Shown one piece after another: positions 36,471 to 45,338 of a stretch of DNA of 64,000 nucleotides. The notes under the pieces were generated by a model that ran no database searches, was not told where the DNA came from, and saw only the letters and a program-made list of their open reading frames with translations. Every line of letters starts with the position of its first letter. The first letter of the stretch is position 1. Position numbers and translations under genes: made by a program. Location: the NCBI RefSeq assembly GCF_014205875.1, contig NZ_JACHEN010000008.1:98843-162842 (forward strand), read 5' to 3'. The stretch comes from Anaerosolibacter carboniphilus (GTDB lineage Bacteria; Bacillota; Clostridia; Peptostreptococcales; Thermotaleaceae).

Positions 36471-38855
36471 ATGAAGAGAAAGTTATCTCTTTTATTGGCA
36501 GTCGTAATGATCTTATCATTAGTGCCAATGTCAGCTTTTGCTGCATCAGACAATAGTGTCAGTGCAGTAAAGAGAGTAAAAGATGATCAAAATTTAAAAG
36601 ATGTAGGGGCGCCCGTATTAAGAATTGAAAACGATAAAGGCGACTGGAACACATCAGGACAAATCATTGACTTAAAACTTGAGGGTGCTTGCTGGTTAGG
36701 CGAGGACGATGTTGACCATGCAGCTGCAATCAAAGCTGCTTCAGACAAATCAAATGGCAAAGATGTTACTGTAACAACTGCTGTTTACACAGAGAGTGAT
36801 TACAGACTTAAGTTAAAGGTAGACTTCAACTATCCAGCTGGATATACTGAAGCTCAAAAGAAAGATGCTTTAAAAGACTTCGTTATCAATGTTCCATTGT
36901 GGGCAGAGATGGACGATGCAGAGATTGCAAAAGTATCAATCAGTTCTAAAAGTGATGAACTTACACCAGAAACAATCACTTTTGCTACTGCACAAAGTGG
37001 AGATACAACAGTTACAATTGATGATACTGTGACATTTGGTGCTACAAAGCCAATCGAGCCAGTTAGAATCGAAGAAAATTCAATCAAGGCAATTGATATT
37101 TCTAAAGTAAATGCAGCAACTAAATACATCAAGCTTAAACTAGATCCTAAGTTTGAATTCGTATTAGGCGCAAGTTCAAAGATTTCTGGAGATTTAGTTG
37201 GTGGAGAAGTTGAAATCGAACTTGGCAAAAACGCTTCACTTAAAGATGAAGAATTAAAGATCTACTTCGGAAAAGATAGTACTGGAATTGATGCTATCCC
37301 ATTAAAATCATTATCTTATGCAGGAGACATCGTATTTTCAGGATTATCTGTAAAACCTGGAAAAGATGCTAAAGAAGGAGACGTATATATAAACGTTTCA
37401 TCTGATATCAATGGAATCGCAACATCAAAGGTAAAGCTTGGAACATATGCTGACTACAAAGTAAATGTGAAAGCTGATGGAGAGCCAACAGAAATCTTCT
37501 CTGGAAGATATGAAGTTAGCAAGACAGATTCCACTTATTCAGAAAAACCAGTTTACGGTGATCTTGGTTCTGGAATGTCTGGTACTAGTGCTGGATCTGA
37601 AGGTATAACAATTGATGAAGAACATGAACTTGTGAAATTAATCATCGATGAAAAAGTAGAAGGTTCATGGACAAAGAATAAGTCTGTAACAGTTGAGTTC
37701 CCTAAATGGGTAAAAATTCTTGGCGTTGATGCAGATGAAGATGATGGAGAAGAAATCATTGCAGCTTCTATAACAGAAAACGAATTCGAATTCCAAATTT
37801 CTGAAAAGAAGAAAGATGGAAAAACAATAAATGATGACAAAACAAAAGTAGGATTAACATTCTTCGTATCTGTAGAAGCAGGTAAATCTGGAGATATCGA
37901 AGCTGTTGTAGGCGGTAAAGCATTAGACGGAGAGCAAAAAGTTGTATTAGGTAAAGCAGTTGCTCCAGTAGAGATTAAAGCAGAATCAGCTAAAATCCAA
38001 GCTGGTGTAAGAAATCAAGCACTAGGAAAGATCACAATTAAAGAAGCTGTAGCAGGTGGCATCCTAGAAGATAAAGAAATCGTTCTTGAATTAGACAAGG
38101 ATATGGATTGGGATGATGAGCCAGAAGTAGACGTAGTAGCTGGAGACTTAGAAATTGGCGATGTTAGAATTGATGACAATATGTTATATATCGAAATCGA
38201 CAGTGAAAGTACAGAGCCATCTACTATTGAAATTACAAAAGGTAGAGTAAAAGTAGATAGAGCGATCGCAGAAGGTAAGATTGATGTAGAAGTAAAAGGT
38301 GATGCATTAATCCAAAACGGATATGATAGCGATATCGAATATAAAGATGCTACAGTTACTGGTAGCCCTAAAATTAGCAAGTCAACTTTATTAGAAGAGT
38401 ATGGTTTATTCAACAATGAATACTATGCTAAAGTAGAAGTTGCGAACGTAATCACTCCTGCAGATAACAACACTAAAGGAGAGCCAGTACAATTCGTAAT
38501 CGACAGCAAAACTATGAAAGTTGGCGATGTTGAAACACAAATGGACGTTGCTCCATACATCAAAGACGGTAGAACAATGTTACCAGTTAGCTTTGTAGCT
38601 AAGGCAATGGGTGTTTCTCAAAACAACATTATCTGGAACGAAGCTACAAGAACAGTAACAATCTTCAAAGGTAGCAGCATTGTAACAATCACAATTGGAA
38701 GCAATGCAATGAATGTAAACGGAACTCCAGTTTACATGGATACAGTAGCTGAAATCAAAGACGGAAGAACAATGTTACCAATCAGCTTCATCGGAGCTGC
38801 TTTAGGTGCAGATGTTACTTGGGATGCAGCTACAAGAACAGTAACAGTTAAGTAG
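36471..38855 (+). CDS. Major S-layer-type surface protein with C-terminal stalk domain
   Basis: The 794-aa product has a signal peptide (~1-24, ending AFAAS). The acidic, lysine- and glutamate-rich beta body has no cysteine-rich or catalytic region. A C-terminal stalk domain pair (~695-794) has two GRTMLP repeats (KDGRTMLPVSFVAKAMG and KDGRTMLPISFIGAALG), as in proteins annotated with the copper amine oxidase N-terminal domain. The near-consensus promoter, long leader, perfect AAAAGGAGG site and strongly biased codon use (AGA for arginine, GGA, GAA, TTA) point to very high expression. It is probably the main surface layer subunit, although no SLH domain is present. A strong terminator follows. 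Confidence 0.8.
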   Translation: MKRKLSLLLAVVMILSLVPMSAFAASDNSVSAVKRVKDDQNLKDVGAPVLRIENDKGDWNTSGQIIDLKLEGACWLGEDDVDHAAAIKAASDKSNGKDVTVTTAVYTESDYRLKLKVDFNYPAGYTEAQKKDALKDFVINVPLWAEMDDAEIAKVSISSKSDELTPETITFATAQSGDTTVTIDDTVTFGATKPIEPVRIEENSIKAIDISKVNAATKYIKLKLDPKFEFVLGASSKISGDLVGGEVEIELGKNASLKDEELKIYFGKDSTGIDAIPLKSLSYAGDIVFSGLSVKPGKDAKEGDVYINVSSDINGIATSKVKLGTYADYKVNVKADGEPTEIFSGRYEVSKTDSTYSEKPVYGDLGSGMSGTSAGSEGITIDEEHELVKLIIDEKVEGSWTKNKSVTVEFPKWVKILGVDADEDDGEEIIAASITENEFEFQISEKKKDGKTINDDKTKVGLTFFVSVEAGKSGDIEAVVGGKALDGEQKVVLGKAVAPVEIKAESAKIQAGVRNQALGKITIKEAVAGGILEDKEIVLELDKDMDWDDEPEVDVVAGDLEIGDVRIDDNMLYIEIDSESTEPSTIEITKGRVKVDRAIAEGKIDVEVKGDALIQNGYDSDIEYKDATVTGSPKISKSTLLEEYGLFNNEYYAKVEVANVITPADNNTKGEPVQFVIDSKTMKVGDVETQMDVAPYIKDGRTMLPVSFVAKAMGVSQNNIIWNEATRTVTIFKGSSIVTITIGSNAMNVNGTPVYMDTVAEIKDGRTMLPISFIGAALGADVTWDAATRTVTVK

Positions 38856-38868
38856 TTATTGTTTAATA

Positions 38869-38904
38869 AGAAGGGATTCTTCGAAAGAAGAGTCCCTTCT
38901 TTCT
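38869..38904 (+). terminator. Terminator of the S-layer-type gene
   Basis: AGAAGGGA.TCTT and AAGA.TCCCTTCT pair around TCGA and are followed by TTCTAT. Confidence 0.85.
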
Positions 38905-39002
38905 ATATAAATCCGAAATAACATCACAAAAACTTTATAAAAATTTAAGAAAAGTTTTGAGCAGATTGTGATATAATATGGAGGAGAAAGGAGTCGAGGA
39001 AA

Positions 39003-40535
39003 ATGCATAAAAAAATAAATAAAATAGGAATTGCTTTATCGATGTCGATTTTAATGATGTCAACGCCAGCCTTTGCAGCGGATGCATCACTGCAGGAAAT
39101 AAAATTCTCCATTGGACAAACCCAATACATTGTGGGAAGCATGACGAAGGATATGGAAGCTGCTCCCTATATCAAGGATGGAAGAACCATGCTGCCCATT
39201 GCCTATGTGGCGGATGCAGCTGGAATAAAAGCAGAAAATATTCAGTGGGATGGGTCAACAAAGACGGTTACCATCTTCAAGGGAGATAGTATCGTTCAAA
39301 TGGTGATTGGAAGTAGAGAGATGAAAATCGATGGTCGTACCATCACCATGGAGACAGTGCCAGAAATCGTCAATGGAAGAACTATGCTCCCAATCAAGTA
39401 TATAGGGGATGCCCTAGGTGTAGATGTCCAATGGAATGGTGTTACGAAGACTGTTACGGTTTTGACAGAGGCTCCTGTGATTGCAGCAGCTGCTGCATCT
39501 GAGCAAACGGAAGAAGCAGTCCAATGGGATTACAATTATGATCAGATGCTGGAGATGGCGATCAAAAGCAGCAAGGATCTAAAAAAGCAGGACAAGCTGC
39601 TGGAAAAACAGGAAGAATTGGAAGATGATGCGGCAGAAAGATTTAAAAGCACCAATTCTATCCCCAGAGAGATAGCCACTGGCGATGGTACGAAGCAAAC
39701 TACCTATCGAAATCTTCGCAGCCAACAGTTTGCTGTGGAGAAAGCCGGAAAAGATATGGAGACAACAAAGGAATCCATTGCCTACAATTTAAAGAGCGCT
39801 TACTATGGTGTATTGAAGGCGATTCAGAATGAAAAGCTGGCAAAAATGGGCGTAGCATTGCAAAATGACATGATGAATCAGACAAGCAGTAGATATCAGT
39901 ACCAGATGGTCAGTGCATATGAGAATGATAAGGCGAAAAAGGATTATGAAGAAAAGAAGAAACAGTATGAAATGACCGTGAAGGCTTTAGATAGTGCTTA
40001 TGAGAAGCTAAACTATCTGGCTGGATTGGAGCCGAAAGCACGGTATACCCTGGACGATTACGTAGCGTTTGAAGAAATACAGGAAATTCAATGGGATTTG
40101 GACACACATATACCAACTGTGATCAACAAAAGCCCAGACATATGGGCATTGGAACAGCAGATTGAACTGGCGCAGATGGCGATAGATCTATATGTATTTA
40201 GGTCGGATGGAAACTATGAAACAAAAAAAATTGATAAACAGACGACGCAAATTGATCTTGCCAATACCAAGCAGTCCTATGAAGAGAGCCTTAGAAATCT
40301 TCATACAAATCTGGATGTGTTGAAGAAACAGTATGATGTGAATATGCTTGCTTATGAAAAAGCAGTAGATGCGCTGAAGCTTGTTGAAAAGCAACTGGAA
40401 GTAGGACTTGCTATTCCATTGGAGCAAAAACAAGCTGCCTATCAGGTTGAGCAATTGAAAATTAAATTAGATCAGGCGATCATGGATTATAATGTAAGTC
40501 TATATGCTTACGAAAAACCTTGGGCGGCTAGATAG
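39003..40535 (+). CDS. Stalk-domain protein with TolC-like helical region
   Basis: The 510-aa product has a signal peptide (~1-24) and two stalk repeats (~25-160, KDGRTMLPIAYVADAAG and VNGRTMLPIKYIGDALG). Two long helical halves (~180-505) resemble the TolC/outer-membrane-efflux fold: paired long coiled coils, NLKSAYYGVLKAIQNEKLA in the first half and VEKQLEVGLAIPLEQKQA in the second. The cell type here appears to be monoderm, so an efflux duct through an outer membrane is not expected. A periplasm-like or wall-spanning role is possible. The gene lies between two surface-protein genes and follows GGAGTCGAGG. Confidence 0.7.
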   Translation: MHKKINKIGIALSMSILMMSTPAFAADASLQEIKFSIGQTQYIVGSMTKDMEAAPYIKDGRTMLPIAYVADAAGIKAENIQWDGSTKTVTIFKGDSIVQMVIGSREMKIDGRTITMETVPEIVNGRTMLPIKYIGDALGVDVQWNGVTKTVTVLTEAPVIAAAAASEQTEEAVQWDYNYDQMLEMAIKSSKDLKKQDKLLEKQEELEDDAAERFKSTNSIPREIATGDGTKQTTYRNLRSQQFAVEKAGKDMETTKESIAYNLKSAYYGVLKAIQNEKLAKMGVALQNDMMNQTSSRYQYQMVSAYENDKAKKDYEEKKKQYEMTVKALDSAYEKLNYLAGLEPKARYTLDDYVAFEEIQEIQWDLDTHIPTVINKSPDIWALEQQIELAQMAIDLYVFRSDGNYETKKIDKQTTQIDLANTKQSYEESLRNLHTNLDVLKKQYDVNMLAYEKAVDALKLVEKQLEVGLAIPLEQKQAAYQVEQLKIKLDQAIMDYNVSLYAYEKPWAAR

Positions 40536-40540
40536 TTTTC

Positions 40541-40581
40541 AGAAAAATAAAATGTCCTGTGAGAGGACATTTTATTTTTTT
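40541..40581 (+). terminator. Intrinsic terminator
   Basis: AAAATAAAATGTCCT and AGGACATTTTATTTT pair around GTGAG and are followed by T residues, directly after the stop of the stalk/TolC-like gene. Confidence 0.9.
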
Positions 40582-40755
40582 GAGAAAGTATGTAAATAAG
40601 GAGTATTTTTTAATATTAAAGACATAAGCTGACAATTATTACGATTTGGTTACATATCACATTAGAGAAAAGGATTTTGCAAGATGTATATAGAAATATA
40701 AAACAGAAGAGGCGAAAAAGGAAAAATTTTAATCAAAAGGAGGTAATGGAAAATC

Positions 40756-42645
40756 ATGAACAAAAGACGAATGCTCATCACCGTAGCCTTGCTATTTGCT
40801 GTGAATACCGCCAGCGGATTTGCCGCCACACCATTCTCAGATGTGCCAAACGATCACTGGGGAAAAGGTTTTATTGAAAAGGCAGCCGATAAGAAAATAA
40901 TCAATGGATACTTGGATGACAAGACACTACAAATGAAGTTTAAGCCGGAAAGCCCTGTCAACTACGTAGAATCGGTACAGATGATCTATAACACTTTAAA
41001 GGCAACCAACAAGCTGAAAGCAAACACAGGTCTCATTCAAAAACACAGTGCCAATATGACTGCCAATAACATCCCTGAGTGGGCAAGAGAAGCTGTTGCT
41101 TATGCTCTAGAATATAATATTTTACATAAGGATGATTTAAAAAGCTTTACCAACAAGGACACACTCATCAATGCAAAAAGGGTAGATGTGGCTGTATTTT
41201 TAGGAAAGGCTCTGGACATGGAATCAGCGTTAGATCCACTGCCAATGTTGAAGTTTGTGGATGCTGAGACCATAAAAAGTCAGGCAGTGCCTTATGTGGA
41301 TTTATTGGTAGATAAAAAAATTATCAGTGGAGATGGGGAAAATAAATTCAATCCCAACCAAACGATTACCCGTGTCCAGATGGCTACCATGTGCTGGAAT
41401 ACCTATGAATTACTAAATACTAGCGGAGGCAATACCATTGTTGTACCACCGACCCAGACGCCTACACCTACTCCTACGAATCCTACCGAGAAGACTTTAG
41501 AAGTTACCATCGACTATGTGGCAGAAGATACGAAGATGATCGTGGTGAAGGATACCAAGGGAGACACGAAGGTCTATAATCTTACAGGTGTATCTATCAA
41601 AGTCAATGGAAAAACGAAATCCATAGGAGATTTAAGCAAGGGGGATATCGGAAAGCTAACCTTTGATGGAACAGATACTCTTAAAGCTATAGAGATCAAC
41701 AATGCGGTTACTACCATGGAAGGAAAGATTCAAAAAATATCTGATGTAGGGGACTATCATCTGTTAAAAGTAGAGGATCAAAAAAGCGCTCTTATCGTTA
41801 GGGAATTGAAAATATATGACACCACAGAAATAGAATATGACGATGAAAAGGTGTCCGTTAGTAAATTGGATAAAGATGATATTGTATATATTAAATATGT
41901 GGGAGATCGGGTTATATCCATAGAGATTGTCGAAGACGAAAAAGAATACAGTGGCATTTTAGAGAGTGCAGTAAACTTTAAAACGAATCCGAGTATTAAG
42001 CTAAAATTGAATGATGGAAAAGTAATGGAATTTGAAATAGATGATGATGCAAGTATCAGACGAGATGGAAGCAAGGAAAATTTAGATGCCTTAGAAGCTG
42101 GGGACTTAGCCACTGTGATTGTGGAATATGGAAAAGTAGTGAAGATTACCGCCACAAGCATAGCAGAAAAGAGCAAGGATGAAGGAGTGATCAAAGAAAT
42201 CATCATCGGGAATCCGTCAAAAATTACGATTCTGAATGAGGATAAGAAAACTGTTACCTATGAAATTTCAAAAAGCGCCACTATTAAAATTGATGGTGCA
42301 ACTTCTGACCTTAAGGATTTAGAAATCCAATATGAGGTTGAACTAAGGTTAGACAAAAATAAAGTCACCAGGATTACTGCCGATGCAGAGAAAAGCAAGG
42401 ACACGATTACAGGAGAGATTGTAAAGCTGTATGACAAGTATGATCGATTATCGGTAAGTGTCTTTGATAAAACGGAAAAGGATTACGTTACGATTTCGGT
42501 TGAAGTGACGGATGACACTATTATTTTGTCCAATACTGGAACAACTATAAGATTGAGCCGCTTAGATGAGGAAGACATGATCTTTATTGACGGATATTAT
42601 GATGACGATGTTTTTGTGGCCAATAAGATCATTCAATTAAAGTAA
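40756..42645 (+). CDS. SLH surface protein with five repeated beta modules
   Basis: The 629-aa product has a signal peptide (~1-24). Three SLH repeats follow at the N-terminus (FSDVPNDHWGKGFIEKAA; IPEWAREAVAYALEYNIL; FVDAETIKSQAVPYVDLL...FNPNQTITRVQMATMCW). Then come a PTQTPTPTPT linker and five ~70-aa beta modules, each with G.I..I....I.V......Y.......I...G....L..L..GD.......... The modules resemble those in the secreted protein at 24654-26309. It is wall-anchored and of unknown function. The ATG follows AAAAGGAGG. Confidence 0.85.
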   Translation: MNKRRMLITVALLFAVNTASGFAATPFSDVPNDHWGKGFIEKAADKKIINGYLDDKTLQMKFKPESPVNYVESVQMIYNTLKATNKLKANTGLIQKHSANMTANNIPEWAREAVAYALEYNILHKDDLKSFTNKDTLINAKRVDVAVFLGKALDMESALDPLPMLKFVDAETIKSQAVPYVDLLVDKKIISGDGENKFNPNQTITRVQMATMCWNTYELLNTSGGNTIVVPPTQTPTPTPTNPTEKTLEVTIDYVAEDTKMIVVKDTKGDTKVYNLTGVSIKVNGKTKSIGDLSKGDIGKLTFDGTDTLKAIEINNAVTTMEGKIQKISDVGDYHLLKVEDQKSALIVRELKIYDTTEIEYDDEKVSVSKLDKDDIVYIKYVGDRVISIEIVEDEKEYSGILESAVNFKTNPSIKLKLNDGKVMEFEIDDDASIRRDGSKENLDALEAGDLATVIVEYGKVVKITATSIAEKSKDEGVIKEIIIGNPSKITILNEDKKTVTYEISKSATIKIDGATSDLKDLEIQYEVELRLDKNKVTRITADAEKSKDTITGEIVKLYDKYDRLSVSVFDKTEKDYVTISVEVTDDTIILSNTGTTIRLSRLDEEDMIFIDGYYDDDVFVANKIIQLK

Positions 42646-42660
42646 GATATAGACATAACG

Positions 42661-42686
42661 AAAGGAACAGGCATGCCTGTTCCTTT
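42661..42686 (+). terminator. Perfect palindromic terminator
   Basis: AAAGGAACAGGCA is followed directly by its inverted copy and then TTTGC. It lies 15 nt after the SLH gene stop. Confidence 0.85.
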
Positions 42687-42831
42687 TGCTATGAAAATAA
42701 AAATAATAGCAGGGAAAACGATTTTTATGTAGAAAGATAGATAGTGGTTGAAAATAATAATTTTTCAAAATAAAGGAGAATATAGGTCTAAGAAAAAGGT
42801 TCTTCATCAGAATATGTTCTTGACAGTGTTC

Positions 42832-42886
42832 TGTCATTCTGAACGAAGTGAAGAATCTCAAGATCCTTCGTTTTACTCAGGATGAC
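42832..42886. repeat. Dispersed TGTCATTCTGAACG palindrome
   Basis: A shorter copy of the family, with arms TGTCATTCTGAACGAAG and CTCAGGATGAC. The rest of the 361-bp spacer 42646-43006 is AT-rich. No clear promoter or sigma54 motif was found in front of kal. Confidence 0.75.
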
Positions 42887-43006
42887 TGACAGTAAAGAAA
42901 AGATTTACTTGTCAAGCACTATTTTTAGAGTAGATCCGAGAAAAACAATTGATTTTATGGAAATAGATCTATAAATCCAAAACAAAAGTCTTAGGAGGCA
43001 ATAACC

Positions 43007-43393
43007 ATGGAAAAAGCAATGATCAGAATGAGAATGAGTATGCATGATGCCCACTATGGAGGCAATCTTGTGGATGGAGCAAAAATGCTGCAATTATTTG
43101 GGGACGTGGCTACGGAACTGTTAATCCGTAACGACGGAGATGAGGGTCTTTTTGCGGGTTACGACAAGGTGGAGTTTAAGGCACCTGTGTTTGCAGGGGA
43201 CTATATAGAAGCTGTGGGAGAAATCGTAAGCGTAGGAAATTCATCGAGAAAGATGGTATTCGAAGCGAGAAAGGTGATCATCCCAAGACCAGATATCAAT
43301 GAATCGGCTTGCGACGTATTGGACGAACCAGTAGTCGTGTGCAGAGCAGAAGGAACCTGTGTGGTACCGAAGGATAAGCAGAGAAGAAAATAG
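43007..43393 (+). CDS. kal: 3-aminobutyryl-CoA ammonia-lyase
   Basis: Deaminates L-3-aminobutyryl-CoA to crotonyl-CoA, the last lysine-specific step. The 128-aa product is a small hotdog-fold protein matching the Kal family in length and in the stretches [19 protein letters not shown] and [19 protein letters not shown]. It is paired with kce, which makes its substrate. The two are 32 kb from kdd-kamA-E. The ATG follows TTAGGAGG. Confidence 0.93.
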   Translation: MEKAMIRMRMSMHDAHYGGNLVDGAKMLQLFGDVATELLIRNDGDEGLFAGYDKVEFKAPVFAGDYIEAVGEIVSVGNSSRKMVFEARKVIIPRPDINESACDVLDEPVVVCRAEGTCVVPKDKQRRK

Positions 43394-43395
43394 GT

Positions 43396-43541
43396 TAGTA
43401 GATAGAGGTGAGTGGTTAGTGGCTAAAATTCTTGACAAGCAATGCGTTTACTACCAGAATTAAACGACTAACGACTAACGACTAACGACTAACGACTAAC
43501 GACTAACGACTAACGACTAACGACTAACGACTAACGACTAA
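43396..43541. repeat. Heptad inverted-arm element, class 1 (kal-kce gap)
   Basis: The left arm 43396-43423 is TAGTAGA, TAGAGGT, GAGTGGT, TAGTGGC. The right arm is a homogeneous tandem array (43465-43541). This is the fourth class 1 element within lysine genes. The left arm begins 2 nt after the kal stop. Confidence 0.85.
43465..43541. repeat. Eleven perfect tandem copies of CGACTAA
   Basis: 77 bp made of eleven identical 7-bp units, ending 32 bp before the kce ATG. Such a perfect short tandem array is likely to vary in copy number by slippage. It is the expanded right arm of the surrounding inverted-arm element. Confidence 0.97.
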
Positions 43542-43573
43542 GCGCATACTATATGATCGAAAGGATGAAATGT

Positions 43574-44425
43574 ATGAATAAATTGATAATCACTGCGGCG
43601 ATTTGTGGGGCAGAGGTTACGAAGGCGCAAAACCCTAATGTGCCTTATACAGTTGAGGAAATCGCAAGGGAGGCGGAGTCTGCGTATAAAGCAGGGGCTA
43701 GCATTATTCATTTGCATGTACGTAAGGATGATGGTACGCCAACTCAAGATAAGAATCGATTCAAAGAGTGTATCGATGCCATTCGAAAGCTGTGCCCAGA
43801 TGCGATTATTCAGCCATCCACAGGTGGGGCTGTAGGTATGACAGATTTGGAGCGACTTCAATCTACAGAGGTAGAAGAAAGCGCCCTTGGTTTAAAGCAT
43901 CCAGAAATGGCTACCTTAGATTGTGGAAGCTGTAATTTCGGTGGAGATGAAGTATTTATCAATACAGACAATACCATCATGAATTTTGGAAAGATCATGA
44001 TCGAGCGCGGGGTAAAACCTGAAATCGAAGTGTTTGATAAGGGCATGATCGATATTGCTTTGCGCATGCATAAAAAAGGGTATATTCAAGCGCCTATGCA
44101 TTTTGACTTCGTGCTAGGGGTCCAGATGTCTGCAACAGCCAGGGATCTTGCTTTTATGGTGGATAGTATTCCTCAAGGGTCAACATGGACAGTAGCTGGC
44201 GTAGGGAGAAATCAATTCCCGATGGCTGCGTTGGCCATTATCATGGGAGGGCATGTCCGCGTAGGCTTTGAGGACAATGTGTATATCGACAAAGGAATAC
44301 CTGCTGAGAGCAATGGGCAATTGGTTGAAAAAGTTGTGAGAATTGCTAATGAGTTAGGCAGAGAGATTGCAACCCCAGCAGAAGCGAGAGCGATTTTAGG
44401 GTTAAAGCCTTTGCATGTAAAATAG
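43574..44425 (+). CDS. kce: 3-keto-5-aminohexanoate cleavage enzyme
   Basis: Condenses 5-amino-3-oxohexanoate with acetyl-CoA, giving acetoacetate and 3-aminobutyryl-CoA. From the ATG at 43574 (behind AAGGATG) the product is 283 aa and begins NKLIITAAICGAEVTK like other Kce proteins. An upstream in-frame ATG at 43553 would add seven residues. The zinc-binding histidines are in HLHVRKDDG. The TQDKNRF, QPSTGGAVGM and GSCNFGGDEVF stretches fit the BKACE fold. A short terminator follows directly. Confidence 0.93.
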   Translation: MNKLIITAAICGAEVTKAQNPNVPYTVEEIAREAESAYKAGASIIHLHVRKDDGTPTQDKNRFKECIDAIRKLCPDAIIQPSTGGAVGMTDLERLQSTEVEESALGLKHPEMATLDCGSCNFGGDEVFINTDNTIMNFGKIMIERGVKPEIEVFDKGMIDIALRMHKKGYIQAPMHFDFVLGVQMSATARDLAFMVDSIPQGSTWTVAGVGRNQFPMAALAIIMGGHVRVGFEDNVYIDKGIPAESNGQLVEKVVRIANELGREIATPAEARAILGLKPLHVK

Positions 44426-44447
44426 GGAGACTAATGTCTCTCTTTTT
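44426..44447 (+). terminator. kce terminator
   Basis: GGGAGAC and GTCTCTC pair around TAAT, followed by TTTTT, immediately after the kce stop. Confidence 0.8.
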
Positions 44448-44537
44448 GTATTTATAGAAGGAATGAAAGAAAACCACTGATAGAATAAGTATACATTTGA
44501 TATAATATAATAGAATGAAAAAATGGGAGGAATTAAC

Positions 44538-45179
44538 ATGAAATTATTTATCGATACGGCCAATGTCCAGGAGATTGCAGAGATTCATGCTTGGGGTGTA
44601 TTGGCAGGGGTAACGACAAACCCGAGCTTGGTGGCAAAGGAAGGCCGAGACTTTATTGAGGTGTTAAAAGAAATCACAGAGATGGTGGATGGTCCAATTA
44701 GTGCAGAGGTATTGAGCATGGATGCCGAAGGAATGCTCAAGGAAGGGATTGAATTAGCGAAGCTACATAAAAATATTGTCATCAAGATCCCCATGACTGC
44801 AGAAGGTTTAAAGGCTGTGAAAGGACTCCATGAAAAAGGAATAAAAACCAATGTGACGTTGATCTTTTCGGCGAACCAAGCATTGTTGGCTGCGAGGGCA
44901 GGGGCTAGCTTTGTAAGCCCATTTGTAGGTAGAATGGATGATATAGGGAATCCTGGGACCTATCTGATTGAGGATATTGTAGGAATCTTTGATACCCATG
45001 GCATTGAGACGGAAATCATTGCAGCCAGTATTCGCCACCCAATGCATGTGACGGAGACGGCATTGGCAGGGGCCCATATCGCGACCATACCTTCAGATGT
45101 ATTCAAGAAAATGCTGTCCCACCCAATGACAGATCAAGGCATTGAAAAGTTCGTGAAGGATTGGGACAATAGAAAGTAG
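44538..45179 (+). CDS. Small transaldolase / fructose-6-phosphate aldolase-like protein
   Basis: The 213-aa product from the ATG at 44538 (GGGAGG upstream) begins [13 protein letters not shown] and has the Schiff-base lysine in NIVIKIPMT, the pattern of the short transaldolase subfamily (B. subtilis YwjH/Tal, E. coli FsaA). A longer start at 44523 lacks a ribosome binding site. The gene lies in the expected backbone position before glpX and rho. Whether it acts as transaldolase or aldolase cannot be settled by eye. Confidence 0.93.
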   Translation: MKLFIDTANVQEIAEIHAWGVLAGVTTNPSLVAKEGRDFIEVLKEITEMVDGPISAEVLSMDAEGMLKEGIELAKLHKNIVIKIPMTAEGLKAVKGLHEKGIKTNVTLIFSANQALLAARAGASFVSPFVGRMDDIGNPGTYLIEDIVGIFDTHGIETEIIAASIRHPMHVTETALAGAHIATIPSDVFKKMLSHPMTDQGIEKFVKDWDNRK

Positions 45180-45200
45180 AGAAGATTTAAGGTTAAGGAG

Positions 45201-45232
45201 ATGGAATGGGCATGCCCATTCCATGTTTTTTT
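45201..45232 (+). terminator. Palindromic terminator after the transaldolase gene
   Basis: ATGGAATGGGCATGCCCATTCCAT is a perfect 24-bp palindrome followed by GTTTTTTT. Confidence 0.92.
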
Positions 45233-45338
45233 GATTCGTTACACATAATTTAGGTGAAAAATATGAAAATGATGGTATAATAAATAGGATAAAAAAGGTT
45301 GCGGAAAGATTTTTGCACGAGATAAGGGATGAGTAGGC

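Noticed and set aside
36471..38855. Copper amine oxidase
   Set aside because: Only the non-catalytic stalk module of that name is present; there is no catalytic domain or topaquinone tyrosine motif. The same holds for the other stalk-domain genes.
43465..43541. CRISPR array or telomere-like sequence
   Set aside because: The units are 7 bp, directly adjacent with no spacers, and form one arm of an element also found in four other gaps.
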